The notes: generated by a model not told the origin, from the sequence alone. Positions 17,317-25,721 are shown, counted from the first letter of the stretch. The stretch: DNA of 64,000 nucleotides from Capnocytophaga sp. oral taxon 878 (GCF_002999135.1 NZ_CP027229.1:248001-312000), one strand, 5' to 3'. Translations and numbers: made by a program.

Positions 17317-18474
17317 TTAGCTAACAAAAAAACGGCGGGTGGAAGCGGATATGTTCCTGATGTAGGTGAGTGTAATTTTTGCTTTGCCGAGAGCTTCGAG
17401 TACCGCAGAGTAATCGGTATTGGTAGCGAAGTAGGCAATGTAGATTCCGCCATTGTATTGTAACTTCTCTAAATTAAATGTTTGTAGTACAGCCAACAAC
17501 TCTTCCCTGCTGTTGGTAGTATCGAGCTCGATAATAAGCTGGGTAGGGGTGTTCTGGGTTTCGGTTTCGGCATTGTCGCGGTATTTACCATTTTTCAAGA
17601 AGATAACCTTATCGGATACTTTTTCTACCTCGAACAGCTGTTGTGAGCTTAGTATGAGGGCTATGGGGTTGTTCACAGAGTTGGCTATCATCTTGAGGTC
17701 TTCCAGTATTACTTGCTGGGCGAGCACGTCTAAGTTGCCCAGAGGCTCATCGAGTAAGAGTAATTCGGGTTTGCGCAAGAGTGTGCGTGCGAGCTCAAAG
17801 CGCATTTTGTATCCAGAAGAGAGTGCCTCCCAGTTTAAATTTTTGTATTTCCAGAGTCCTAAGCGGGCAATCATCAGTAGGGTGCGCGGTTCATTTTCTT
17901 CGGGTGGGGTGCCATAGCAGGCTAGGGTGAACTTAAGATTATCGATCAGGCTGCCTTGCCATTTGTCGGTTCGCTGAGGTATATAGGCCAGCTTGGTGCG
18001 CAAGTCATAGTCGTTTTTAGGTTTTTCGGCAAAGAAATAGCTGATGTTTCCTGTGGTGTAGGACAAGTCGTGGGCTAGGATGCGCAATAGGGTAGTTTTA
18101 CCGTTGCCGTTTTCGCCCACTAATCCGTATACTTGTTTTTTGCAAATGGTAAGATCGATAGGCCCTAAAGAGAACATACCGGAGCGGTAGGTTTTTTGTA
18201 AGTTTTTAGCTTCTAAAACTGGGCTTGAGGTAGGGACTTCGGTTACTTGGCATTGGGCTATTTCATTGAGCAGAGCAGTAGCTTTTTCGGTAAAGGATTG
18301 TAGCTCATTGGGGTGATTTTCTTTCCAATCGGTAAGAGCGATAGCCTTTTGATAGATGGGCATAGATTGGGTATCGGCAGCGCAATCTAAGAGTTTGCGG
18401 AAAGCCAAATCGGTATCATTTTGTGCAAAAAATTGTAGGGCATCTTGCACGCGTTCAGAGTGTTTTGTTGTCAT
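17317..18474 (-). CDS. ABC transporter ATP-binding protein with N-terminal extension and altered motifs
   Basis: From the ATG at 18474 the protein has 385 residues. The first ~85 form a helical extension of no known domain. The ABC domain follows: Walker A GENGNGKTT (120-128), Q-loop near 167, Walker B LLLLDE (238-243). The signature is LSSGY (218-222) where LSGGQ is standard, and the H-loop position reads SSQQLFEVE (Q278), lacking the switch histidine. A ~90-residue C-terminal tail follows the ABC domain. An earlier ATG nine codons upstream would place the promoter inside the coding region, so the later start is preferred. It leads an operon with three membrane-protein paralogues. Confidence 0.85.
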   Translation of the reverse strand: MTTKHSERVQDALQFFAQNDTDLAFRKLLDCAADTQSMPIYQKAIALTDWKENHPNELQSFTEKATALLNEIAQCQVTEVPTSSPVLEAKNLQKTYRSGMFSLGPIDLTICKKQVYGLVGENGNGKTTLLRILAHDLSYTTGNISYFFAEKPKNDYDLRTKLAYIPQRTDKWQGSLIDNLKFTLACYGTPPEENEPRTLLMIARLGLWKYKNLNWEALSSGYKMRFELARTLLRKPELLLLDEPLGNLDVLAQQVILEDLKMIANSVNNPIALILSSQQLFEVEKVSDKVIFLKNGKYRDNAETETQNTPTQLIIELDTTNSREELLAVLQTFNLEKLQYNGGIYIAYFATNTDYSAVLEALGKAKITLTYIRNISASTRRFFVS

Positions 18475-18490
18475 ATTGAGTATTTTGGGG

Positions 18491-18498
18491 CAAATATA
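18491..18498 (-). promoter_or_regulatory. Promoter -7 box of the ABC/membrane-protein operon
   Basis: Minus-strand TATATTTG lies 17 nt before the chosen ATPase start. A matching -33 TTTG is not evident. Confidence 0.45.
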
Positions 18499-18658
18499 CA
18501 AATATTTTTTGATTATAAAGGATTTTAGGTGTTAGTTTTCAGCTTTTGGTTTTCAGGTGGGTGAAAAGTAAGAGGGAGGGAGGAGATAGGTAAGAGATAA
18601 GAGGTAATAGAGAGGGGAAAAAGGGGAAAAGAGTGAGAATAATGCAATGATTGGGGGA

Positions 18659-18882
18659 TTTTGTTGCAGATTTTGCAAAGAGAGGAGTTGAGGATAAGGT
18701 GGCTGATAATCAAGGAAGTAATGTTTATCCTTCGTTTATAGTTCGTTTATCCTTCGTTATAGGTTCGTTTAAAGTAGGTAATAGATAAGAGATAAGAGGT
18801 AAGAGGGTGGGGGCTGAAAGGGCTGATTATTAGGGAAGAGGAGTTAGGAGATAGGGGATAGGGAGGAAGTGGGTGATTTTTG
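18659..18882 (+). repeat. Dispersed ~240-bp intergenic repeat, inverted copy 2
   Basis: The core (18723-18770) reads as the reverse complement of the copy-1 core with almost no change, including the AAAGTAGGT edge. GGCTGATAA (18701-18709) and GGCTGATTA (18831-18839) bracket it as in copy 1. Similarity runs from TTTTGTTG to about the GGGTGATTTTTGCG segment. Together with copy 1 it frames the ABC/membrane-protein operon as an inverted repeat about 4.7 kb apart. The remaining gene-free DNA here (18475-19025) is extremely purine-rich on the plus strand, with GGTAAGAGATAAGAGGTA repeated at 18589 and 18899 and a close variant near 18777. Confidence 0.8.
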
Positions 18883-18930
18883 CGTTATTCGCAATTAGGT
18901 AAGAGATAAGAGGTAGGAGGTAAGACCAGC

Positions 18931-18954
18931 GGGGGAGGGTGGGGGAGAGAGGGG
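18931..18954 (+). other. G-quadruplex-type motif upstream of rsmH
   Basis: Four G-runs (5, 3, 5 and 4 G) separated by spacers of 1, 1 and 5 nt satisfy the usual G3+N1-7 quadruplex pattern. This is rare in such AT-rich DNA. It ends 16 nt before the -33 box of the rsmH promoter, on the coding strand. Confidence 0.55.
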
Positions 18955-18970
18955 AAACGGCAAGGGCTTT

Positions 18971-19001
18971 TTTGCTATGTAAAAAAAAAATCGTACTTTT
19001 G
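18971..19001 (+). promoter_or_regulatory. Promoter of the rsmH-ftsL-ftsI-murE cluster
   Basis: TTTG (18971-18974), 19 nt, TACTTTTG (18994-19001), an exact fit to the Bacteroidota consensus, 24 nt before the rsmH ATG. Confidence 0.78.
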
Positions 19002-19025
19002 CCCCGATAAAAAAATACTATAAAT

Positions 19026-19940
19026 ATGCCTTCAGCAACCCCATATCATATCCCCGTATTACTGCGCCAAAGCGTTGAAAACCTGATTACTAATCCTGAT
19101 GGAACGTATGTAGATGTTACCTTTGGTGGGGGAGGTCACTCACGAGAAATACTCAAGCATTTAAGTGCGCAGGGTAGGCTTTATGCATTTGATCAAGATG
19201 TGGATGCGCAAAATAATACAATTGATGATAGTAGGTTCACCTTGATACAACAAAACTTCAAGTTTTTGCGACAGTACCTCCGGTTTTATGGCGTTACAGA
19301 GGTAGACGGGGTATTGGGAGATTTTGGGGTATCGTCGCACCAATTTGATGTAGCAGAGCGGGGGTTTTCAACCCGTTTTGAAGGGGCGTTGGATATGCGT
19401 ATGAACCAAAATGCACCTCTTAGCGCCCAGCAAGTGGTGAATGAGTATGATGAGCAGGCGCTTGCTAATATTTTCTTTCGGTATGGAGAGTTGAAAAATG
19501 CGCGTGCTATAGCCCGAGCTATTGTGGGGTATAGGCAAAATGCGCCTATTACCTTAGGGAGCCAACTGCAAGCAGCCTTGCAGGCACTATTGCCCAAACA
19601 CAAAGAGAATAAAATATTGGCGCAAATATATCAGGCTATTAGGATAGAAGTAAACGGAGAGATAGAAGCCCTTGAAAGCTTCTTGTTACAACTTCCTGCT
19701 GTGGTGAAGGTAGGGGGTAGGATAAGTCTTATTAGCTATCATTCATTGGAAGACAGAGCCGTGAAGCGATTTATACGTGATGGGCAATTGGAAGGTAGTC
19801 CTGAAAAAGATTGGTATGGGAACATTAGTGTACCTTTTAAGAAAATAGGAGGGCTTATAGTGCCTGATGATAGTGAAATAGCCCAAAACAGTAGGGCACG
19901 AAGCGCTAAATTACGTGTAGCAGAACGTATAAATAATTAG
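19026..19940 (+). CDS. rsmH: 16S rRNA (cytosine-1402-N4)-methyltransferase
   Basis: RsmH (MraW) methylates C1402 in the decoding centre of 16S rRNA. The 304-residue protein shows the start YHIPVLLRQSVENL, the SAM-binding GGGGHSREIL (34-43), DGVLGDFGVSSHQFD, and the C-terminal YHSLEDRAVKRF. It is the first gene of the division/cell-wall run; the usual mraZ gene is not upstream. Four nt separate it from ftsL. Confidence 0.96.
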   Translation: MPSATPYHIPVLLRQSVENLITNPDGTYVDVTFGGGGHSREILKHLSAQGRLYAFDQDVDAQNNTIDDSRFTLIQQNFKFLRQYLRFYGVTEVDGVLGDFGVSSHQFDVAERGFSTRFEGALDMRMNQNAPLSAQQVVNEYDEQALANIFFRYGELKNARAIARAIVGYRQNAPITLGSQLQAALQALLPKHKENKILAQIYQAIRIEVNGEIEALESFLLQLPAVVKVGGRISLISYHSLEDRAVKRFIRDGQLEGSPEKDWYGNISVPFKKIGGLIVPDDSEIAQNSRARSAKLRVAERINN

Positions 19941-19943
19941 GAA

Positions 19944-20273
19944 ATGGGGAAAGCAACTCAGGAAATAAAGAATATAATACACGGGAAATTCTTGACAGAA
20001 GGGAAAGAAGCCGCCCGCTCTTGGATTTTTATATGCTTTTTGGTTAGCTTAGCAGTTATAATGATAGCCAGCTCACATGCTATAGATAGGAAAGTGTACG
20101 AGATAGCGGTACTGAATGAACAAGTAAATGAGCTTAAAAGCGAATTTGTAGATGTGCGATCTAGGCTTCAGCGAGTACGATTGGAATCGGCTTTGCTTGA
20201 ACAGCTGGAGAGTAAAGGGCTTAAACAACCACAAAAGCCACCTCAAAAAATAAAGGTGATTGTTGATAAATAA
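19944..20273 (+). CDS. ftsL: FtsL-like cell division protein
   Basis: The 109-residue protein has a short cytoplasmic start, one membrane helix (about residues 27-45, WIFICFLVSLAVIMIAS) and then a periplasmic leucine/charge heptad pattern predicting a coiled coil. This is the layout of FtsL/DivIC-type proteins, and the position between rsmH and ftsI is the conserved place for ftsL. Sequence conservation in this family is low, so the call is by topology and position. Its stop codon lies one base before the ftsI ATG. Confidence 0.85.
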   Translation: MGKATQEIKNIIHGKFLTEGKEAARSWIFICFLVSLAVIMIASSHAIDRKVYEIAVLNEQVNELKSEFVDVRSRLQRVRLESALLEQLESKGLKQPQKPPQKIKVIVDK

Positions 20274-20274
20274 A

Positions 20275-22284
20275 ATGGAGAAGAACGATAAAAAAATCAC
20301 GACCCGCACTTACATAGTAGCTATATTAATGCTTTCGATGATACTTGTAATTGTAGGGAAACTGATAAAAATACAAATAGAAGGGGACGAATATCGGGCA
20401 AAAGTAGATGAAACTACCTTGCGCGAAGCTGAAATAGTACCCAATCAAGGTAACTTATATTCTGACGACGGTAGTATACTTGCGACCTCGGTTACCAGAT
20501 ATGATATACGTTGGGATGCTATAGCCCCCTCACAGAAGAATTTTAACAAGGAGGTAAAACCCCTTAGTGACTCTCTTTCAAAAATGTTTGGTAAACCAAG
20601 TAGCTACTATCAAAATATGTTTAGGAAAGAGCGCAGCCTTAAAAACCGATATATGCTTGTAGCTACTAACTTAGGCTATACCGAATATGCCCGTATAAAG
20701 AAATTTCCTCTTTTCAATAAAGGTCCTTATAAAGGAGGTATTATAATTGAAAGGAATATAAAGCGGGAATATCCGTTGGGAGGTATTGCCCACCGTAGTA
20801 TAGGATATGCCCGAACAGATGAAACAGGTTATACCACACGCGTAGGACTGGAAGGAGCGTATGCTAACTACCTACTTGGTACTTACGGGAGGCGTATGGA
20901 ACAAAAGATAGCTAAAGGGCAGTGGAAACTAGCTAGTGGGTTTAATATCATAGAGCCAAAGGACGGATATGATGTAGTATCGACCATTAATATCAATATT
21001 CAAGATATAGCCCATCACGCACTTCTTACACAACTTAAAAAGTATAAGGCACAGCACGGCTGTGTAATAGTAATGGAGGTGAATACAGGGGAGATAAAAG
21101 CTATATCTAACCTTGAACTTAACTCCAAGAACAATACCTATTCCGAACGGTATAATTTTGCCATAGGGGAAGCTCACGAACCAGGTTCTATTTTCAAACT
21201 GATGACTGTAGTGGCTGCTATGGAAACCCGCAAAATAGATACTACCTACATAGTAGATATTAAAGAAAGGAAAAAACAATACTATGACCGGACTTTTGAA
21301 GACTCACAACACAAATTTGAAGGACGCATTAGTATTAATAAAGCTTTTTCGGTATCATCTAACGTAGGTATGACCGAGCTTGTACATACCCTTTATAACA
21401 AAACACCCTCTGACTTTACATCTAAATTGCTGGATATGAATCTTAATCAGCCATTGGGATTGCCAATATTAGGAGAGGGAGAGCCTTTTATACCCACCCC
21501 TCGTGATAAAATATGGAGTGGGGTGACTTTGGAATCAATGTCGATAGGTTATGCTGTTAAGATAACGCCTTTGCAAAGTTTGGCATTCTATAATGCTATT
21601 GCTAATGGAGGGGTAATGGTAAAACCCCGCCTTATAAAAGAGGTGAAAGAATGGAATAAAACCATTGAAAAATTTAATGTAGAAATAGTTAATGGGAAGA
21701 TTTGCTCTAAAAAAACGGCAGACTTAGCTAAAGGAATGCTAGCAGATGTAGTGCAACGCTCATATGGTAGTGGGCACAGGCTCTATTCATCAGACTTTTC
21801 AATGGCAGGGAAAACAGGTACAGCCCGTAAGAACTACGCTAAGAATGACCAAAGTAAATTAAGTTATATATCATCGTTTGCGGGGTTCTTTCCTGTGGAA
21901 AATCCTAAGTATTCTTGCATAGTAGTTATTCACGAACCAGATAGAAGTGTTGGTATTTATGGAGCGGATGTATCGGGGCCTGTATTCAAAAGTATAGCAC
22001 ATAAAATATATACTAACTCATTACTGATGGATACTGTAGAGGATGTAGATGAAGTATCGGTAACAACTTCACAAAGTTACCAGAATTATTATGACAAAGC
22101 AGCTAAATACAAAACTATAATGCCTGACCTTACTGGTATGAGTGCTATGGATGCCATAGCTTTGCTGGAAAATATGGGCTTACGGGTTAAGTTCTCGGGG
22201 CAAGGAAAAGTAATAACACAATCTATACCTAAAAACACTAAAATAGCCCGTAATACTACTGTGGTATTAGAATTAGCAAAGTAG
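20275..22284 (+). CDS. ftsI: Penicillin-binding protein / septal peptidoglycan transpeptidase with PASTA domain
   Basis: With the ATG at 20275 the protein has 669 residues: one N-terminal membrane helix (about 16-35), a pedestal domain, and a transpeptidase domain with active serine S305 in GSIFK, an SSN motif and KTG at 513-515. A C-terminal PASTA repeat (about 610-669) is typical of Bacteroidota FtsI. It cross-links septal peptidoglycan with FtsW. An in-frame ATG five codons earlier overlaps ftsL and is less likely. It is followed by murE after 91 nt. Confidence 0.95.
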   Translation: MEKNDKKITTRTYIVAILMLSMILVIVGKLIKIQIEGDEYRAKVDETTLREAEIVPNQGNLYSDDGSILATSVTRYDIRWDAIAPSQKNFNKEVKPLSDSLSKMFGKPSSYYQNMFRKERSLKNRYMLVATNLGYTEYARIKKFPLFNKGPYKGGIIIERNIKREYPLGGIAHRSIGYARTDETGYTTRVGLEGAYANYLLGTYGRRMEQKIAKGQWKLASGFNIIEPKDGYDVVSTININIQDIAHHALLTQLKKYKAQHGCVIVMEVNTGEIKAISNLELNSKNNTYSERYNFAIGEAHEPGSIFKLMTVVAAMETRKIDTTYIVDIKERKKQYYDRTFEDSQHKFEGRISINKAFSVSSNVGMTELVHTLYNKTPSDFTSKLLDMNLNQPLGLPILGEGEPFIPTPRDKIWSGVTLESMSIGYAVKITPLQSLAFYNAIANGGVMVKPRLIKEVKEWNKTIEKFNVEIVNGKICSKKTADLAKGMLADVVQRSYGSGHRLYSSDFSMAGKTGTARKNYAKNDQSKLSYISSFAGFFPVENPKYSCIVVIHEPDRSVGIYGADVSGPVFKSIAHKIYTNSLLMDTVEDVDEVSVTTSQSYQNYYDKAAKYKTIMPDLTGMSAMDAIALLENMGLRVKFSGQGKVITQSIPKNTKIARNTTVVLELAK

Positions 22285-22375
22285 AATCAAGTTTTTGGAT
22301 AGGAGTTTCCTGAAAAAGTTTTTGAATACTCTACTTTTTTTAGAAATGATATTAACAAATTGAGACATTATCATT

Positions 22376-23836
22376 ATGAACTTAAAAGCGTTACTTAAAA
22401 ATATTACTGTAAAAGCCTTCTTAAATGAGGAAGATAAAAATATTAGTTCTGTTTGTTTTGACTCACGTAAAGCTGAGCCAAATAGTCTTTTTGTAGCTAT
22501 AGCAGGCACACTATCTGATGGACACGCCTTTATAGGTAAAGCTATAGAACAAGGAGCTACGGCTGTAGTATGTGAGATTTTACCAGAGAATATTGCCCCT
22601 AATGTGTGCTATATACAGGTAGAGAATAGCCATAGTGCTTTAGCCCTTATAGCTGCTAACTTCTATGATAATCCTTCTGAAAAGCTTACATTGGTAGGAG
22701 TGACAGGTACCAATGGTAAAACAACTATTGCAACTCTCCTCTATCAGCTTTTTAATAAAGCGGGCTATAAAACAGGGCTGCTTTCTACAGTGGCGGTATA
22801 TGTGGCTGACCAACGTTTTGATGCTACTCATACCACTCCTGACCCTTTGCAATTGAATTATTATCTTTACTTGATGATACAAGAAGGGGTGCAGTATTGC
22901 TTTATGGAGGTTAGTTCTCATGGGATAGATCAGCATCGTACAGAAGGGTTGCAGTTTGCAGGAGGTATTTTTACTAATCTTACTCGTGACCACTTGGATT
23001 ATCATAAAACTTTTGCTGCCTATCGAGATGTGAAGAAACGCTTTTTTGATAATCTGCCCCCTACAGCTTTTGCTTTGGTAAATAGCGATGATAAGAATGG
23101 GATTTTTATGCTACAAAATACCAAAGCAAAAAAGAAAACATACGCCCTTAAAACTCACGCAGACTATAAAGCGCATATTATTGAAAGCCGTTTTGATGGA
23201 CTACAGTTACGTGTAGGACAACATGAGGTATGGACAAAGCTTATAGGAGAATTCAATGCTTATAATCTTTTGGCTGTATATGCTACAGCTATACTCTTGG
23301 GATTGAGTGAGCTTGATGCGCTTACCCTAATCAGCGCTATAGAGCCAGTAACAGGACGTTTTCAGTACGCTGTGTCACCTACAGGAGTTATTACCATTGT
23401 TGATTACGCACATACTCCTGATGCGTTAGAAAATGTATTGAAAACAATTAACGATATACGTACCCATAACGAAATACTTACTACTGTGGTGGGCTGCGGT
23501 GGTAATCGTGATGCTGGTAAACGCCCTATAATGGCAGACATAGCGACCACTCTTAGTGATAATGTTATTCTCACTTCTGATAATCCTCGTAATGAAGATC
23601 CTGAAACTATTTTAGCAGAAATGGAACAAGGTGTACAGCCCCAACATTTCTATAAGCTCCAAACTATTACTGACCGTCGCCAGGCTATACAATCAGCTTG
23701 TAAAAATGCTAAAAAGGGTGATATTATTCTTATCGCTGGAAAAGGACACGAGACATATCAAGAAATAAAAGGAGTTAAACACTCTTTTGATGATTTTAAT
23801 ATTGTAAAAGAATATTTGAATTTATATCAAAAGTAA
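22376..23836 (+). CDS. murE: UDP-MurNAc-tripeptide synthetase, meso-DAP type
   Basis: MurE adds the third stem-peptide residue in the cytoplasm. The 486-residue protein has the ATP loop VGVTGTNGKTT, the central THTTPDPLQLN and the late DNPR motif (402-405). DNPR marks the enzymes that add meso-diaminopimelate, consistent with dapF in this window. The next genes of a normal dcw cluster (mraY, murD, ftsW, murG, murC, ftsQAZ) do not follow. Confidence 0.95.
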   Translation: MNLKALLKNITVKAFLNEEDKNISSVCFDSRKAEPNSLFVAIAGTLSDGHAFIGKAIEQGATAVVCEILPENIAPNVCYIQVENSHSALALIAANFYDNPSEKLTLVGVTGTNGKTTIATLLYQLFNKAGYKTGLLSTVAVYVADQRFDATHTTPDPLQLNYYLYLMIQEGVQYCFMEVSSHGIDQHRTEGLQFAGGIFTNLTRDHLDYHKTFAAYRDVKKRFFDNLPPTAFALVNSDDKNGIFMLQNTKAKKKTYALKTHADYKAHIIESRFDGLQLRVGQHEVWTKLIGEFNAYNLLAVYATAILLGLSELDALTLISAIEPVTGRFQYAVSPTGVITIVDYAHTPDALENVLKTINDIRTHNEILTTVVGCGGNRDAGKRPIMADIATTLSDNVILTSDNPRNEDPETILAEMEQGVQPQHFYKLQTITDRRQAIQSACKNAKKGDIILIAGKGHETYQEIKGVKHSFDDFNIVKEYLNLYQK

Positions 23837-23944
23837 AACACATAATTAGTATGAGCAGTTGTAACAGAGAGTATAATGCATTTTGTGTTCTCATATTGTG
23901 TTATAGTCTTATCAGACTGTATAATCAGTCTTTTCTGAATAGTA

Positions 23945-24946
23945 ATGGAAAGTATAGAAAAATTAGTTGAATTAGGAACCTTGTTGGGTGATACAGATAG
24001 GTTTGGTGACCTTTTTAGGCAAGCTGAACAACAAAATAGTTGGTTTACCCCTGATAACTTATATTTTGCTTTTAAAACATGGAGCGAAACTCTTACTTCA
24101 AGCAAAATACAACAATGGTTACACTCTTATGTAATACCAAAAGCTAAGGTATCAAAAAAAATACTGATAGTAATGGCTGGAAATATCCCTTTAGTAGGGT
24201 TTCACGACTTGCTATGTGTGCTTGTGGCAGGACATCAAGCAATAGTAAAGCTGTCTAGTAATGATAGTGTACTATTACCTTATTTAGTAGAACAATTTAA
24301 AAGTTTTGCTCCTGATTGGGCTGCTGCAGTAACTTTTACTGATGAGAAAGTAACCGATTATGATGCAGTAATAGCTACAGGTAGTAATAACACAGCACGC
24401 TACTTTGAGTACTATTTTGGTAAAAAGCCACATATCATCCGAAAGAACCGACATTCTATAGCTATATTAACAGGTGATGAAACTTCAGAAACTCTTTTTG
24501 CTTTAGGAAAAGATGTTTTTCAATATTATGGGTTAGGGTGCAGAAGTGTAGCTAAGTTATTTGTGCCACAAGATTATAATTTTGACAAATTCTTTGAGGC
24601 TATTTATCCGTATCATACTATTATTAATGAGCAAAAGTATGCTAATAATTACGATTATAACAAGGCTGTATACCTGATGAGTTTATACAAACTATTAGAA
24701 AATGGTTTTTTAATGCTTAAAGAAGATGAGGACTATGGCTCACCTATTGCAACTCTTTTTTATGAGTATTACAGTGATGTAGCAAGTCTTAAGCAACGCT
24801 TAACTACTGATGCTGATAAAGTACAATGTATAGTAGCTCATAACTTTAAAGAGGGCGAAATAGCTTTTGGACAAACCCAAATACCACAGCTATGGGACTA
24901 TGCTGATGAGGTAGATACTCTCAAATTCTTATTAGAATTAGCATAA
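23945..24946 (+). CDS. Acyl-CoA reductase, LuxC family
   Basis: The 333-residue protein belongs to the LuxC-like branch of the aldehyde dehydrogenase superfamily, as seen in the NAD-binding start VMAGNIPLVGFHDLLCVLVAG, the VIATGSNNTARYFEYYFG segment and a candidate catalytic cysteine in YYGLGCRSVAKLFVP. LuxC reduces acyl-CoA or acyl-enzyme to aldehyde. In flavobacteria this gene usually stands beside a dicluster ferredoxin gene; here a ferredoxin of that kind is about 29 kb away. The physiological acyl substrate is unknown. Confidence 0.82.
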   Translation: MESIEKLVELGTLLGDTDRFGDLFRQAEQQNSWFTPDNLYFAFKTWSETLTSSKIQQWLHSYVIPKAKVSKKILIVMAGNIPLVGFHDLLCVLVAGHQAIVKLSSNDSVLLPYLVEQFKSFAPDWAAAVTFTDEKVTDYDAVIATGSNNTARYFEYYFGKKPHIIRKNRHSIAILTGDETSETLFALGKDVFQYYGLGCRSVAKLFVPQDYNFDKFFEAIYPYHTIINEQKYANNYDYNKAVYLMSLYKLLENGFLMLKEDEDYGSPIATLFYEYYSDVASLKQRLTTDADKVQCIVAHNFKEGEIAFGQTQIPQLWDYADEVDTLKFLLELA

Positions 24947-25058
24947 AAAAATAATAGAAGTTGAAAATTAAGCTTTTAAAAGTGTAAATACAAAATATTG
25001 AAAATAAGGAGGTTGAAAAAAAAGTTGCATTTTTTTTTTAAAAAAGTTGCAAAAAAAA

Positions 25059-25088
25059 TTGCAGGAATAAAAAAATGTTGTACTTTTG
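25059..25088 (+). promoter_or_regulatory. Promoter of the tRNA-Glu pair
   Basis: TTG (25059-25061), 19 nt, TACTTTTG (25081-25088), consensus form, 42 nt before the first mature tRNA base. Runs of A and T surround it. Confidence 0.7.
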
Positions 25089-25130
25089 CAACCGCATTGA
25101 GAGAGAAACAATGCTTAAATAAAGTAAAAA

Positions 25131-25202
25131 GGTCCGTTCGTCTAGGGGTTAGGACGCAAGGTTTTCATCCTTGTAACAGGGGTTCGATTCCCCTACGGAC
25201 TA
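25131..25202 (+). tRNA. tRNA-Glu (anticodon TTC), first copy
   Basis: The 72-nt cloverleaf has acceptor arm GGTCCGT / ACGGACT (with a G1-U72 pair), anticodon stem CAAGG / CCTTG around loop TTTTCAT giving anticodon TTC, and T arm AGGGG-TTCGATT-CCCCT. The 3' CCA is not encoded. Confidence 0.95.
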
Positions 25203-25251
25203 CTAAGAAAATTTTAAGGTATCATAGTTAAAAAGGTTTAAAGTTAAACAA

Positions 25252-25323
25252 GGTCCGTTCGTCTAGGGGTTAGGACGCAAGGTTTTCATCCTTGTAACAG
25301 GGGTTCGATTCCCCTACGGACTA
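25252..25323 (+). tRNA. tRNA-Glu (anticodon TTC), second identical copy
   Basis: This copy is identical over all 72 nt to the first tRNA-Glu and lies 49 nt downstream. Identity extends one to two bases on the 5' side (AGGTCC) and into the 3' CTAA. The spacer is otherwise unrelated AT-rich sequence. One transcript from the shared promoter probably carries both. Confidence 0.95.
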
Positions 25324-25389
25324 CTAAAAAACACAATTTGAAAAAAGTACCTAAGGTACTACTTATAAAATAAAAATAGTTAAAGAAAA

Positions 25390-25647
25390 ATGGCAAACCA
25401 TAAATCAGCTTTAAAAAGAATCAGAAGAAACGAAGCAGCTCGTTTACGTAACAGATATCAACACAAAACAGCTCGTAATGCTGTTAGAAAGCTACGTGCT
25501 TTAGAGAATCAGGAAGAAGCTAAAGCTCTTTTCCCTAAAGTAGTTTCTATGATTGATAAATTAGCTAAGAAAAATATCATTCACGCTAACAAAGCGGCGA
25601 ATTTAAAAAGTAGTTTAGCTAAACATTTAAACAAATTAGCTAAGTAG
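25390..25647 (+). CDS. rpsT: 30S ribosomal protein S20
   Basis: The 85-residue basic protein starts [20 protein letters not shown] and ends [15 protein letters not shown], the conserved S20 pattern that binds the 5' domain of 16S rRNA. Length is standard. It follows the tRNA pair by 66 nt, and a hairpin stands after the stop codon. Confidence 0.97.
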   Translation: MANHKSALKRIRRNEAARLRNRYQHKTARNAVRKLRALENQEEAKALFPKVVSMIDKLAKKNIIHANKAANLKSSLAKHLNKLAK

Positions 25648-25675
25648 TCATTTAGGTTTTAGATTTATCACTGAT

Positions 25676-25711
25676 AGCCAGATTTATATTATGTAAGTCT
25701 GGCTTTGGTGT
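25676..25711 (+). terminator. Possible rpsT terminator
   Basis: AGCCAGA (25676-25682) pairs with TCTGGCT (25698-25704) around a 15-nt AT-rich loop, followed by TTGGTGTTTT. The U-run is imperfect. Confidence 0.5.
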
Positions 25712-25721
25712 TTTATAACTT

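Noticed and set aside
18525..18713. 62-codon minus-strand open frame
   Set aside because: It is the reverse of the purine-rich stretch and reads as Ser/Pro/Leu low complexity.
13751..18882. Classical composite transposon or IS element
   Set aside because: No transposase or target-site duplication is seen; only the inverted repeats were kept as a finding.
24998..25231. 77-codon open frame over the tRNA-Glu gene
   Set aside because: It contains the first tRNA gene and its promoter, so it cannot be a real coding gene.
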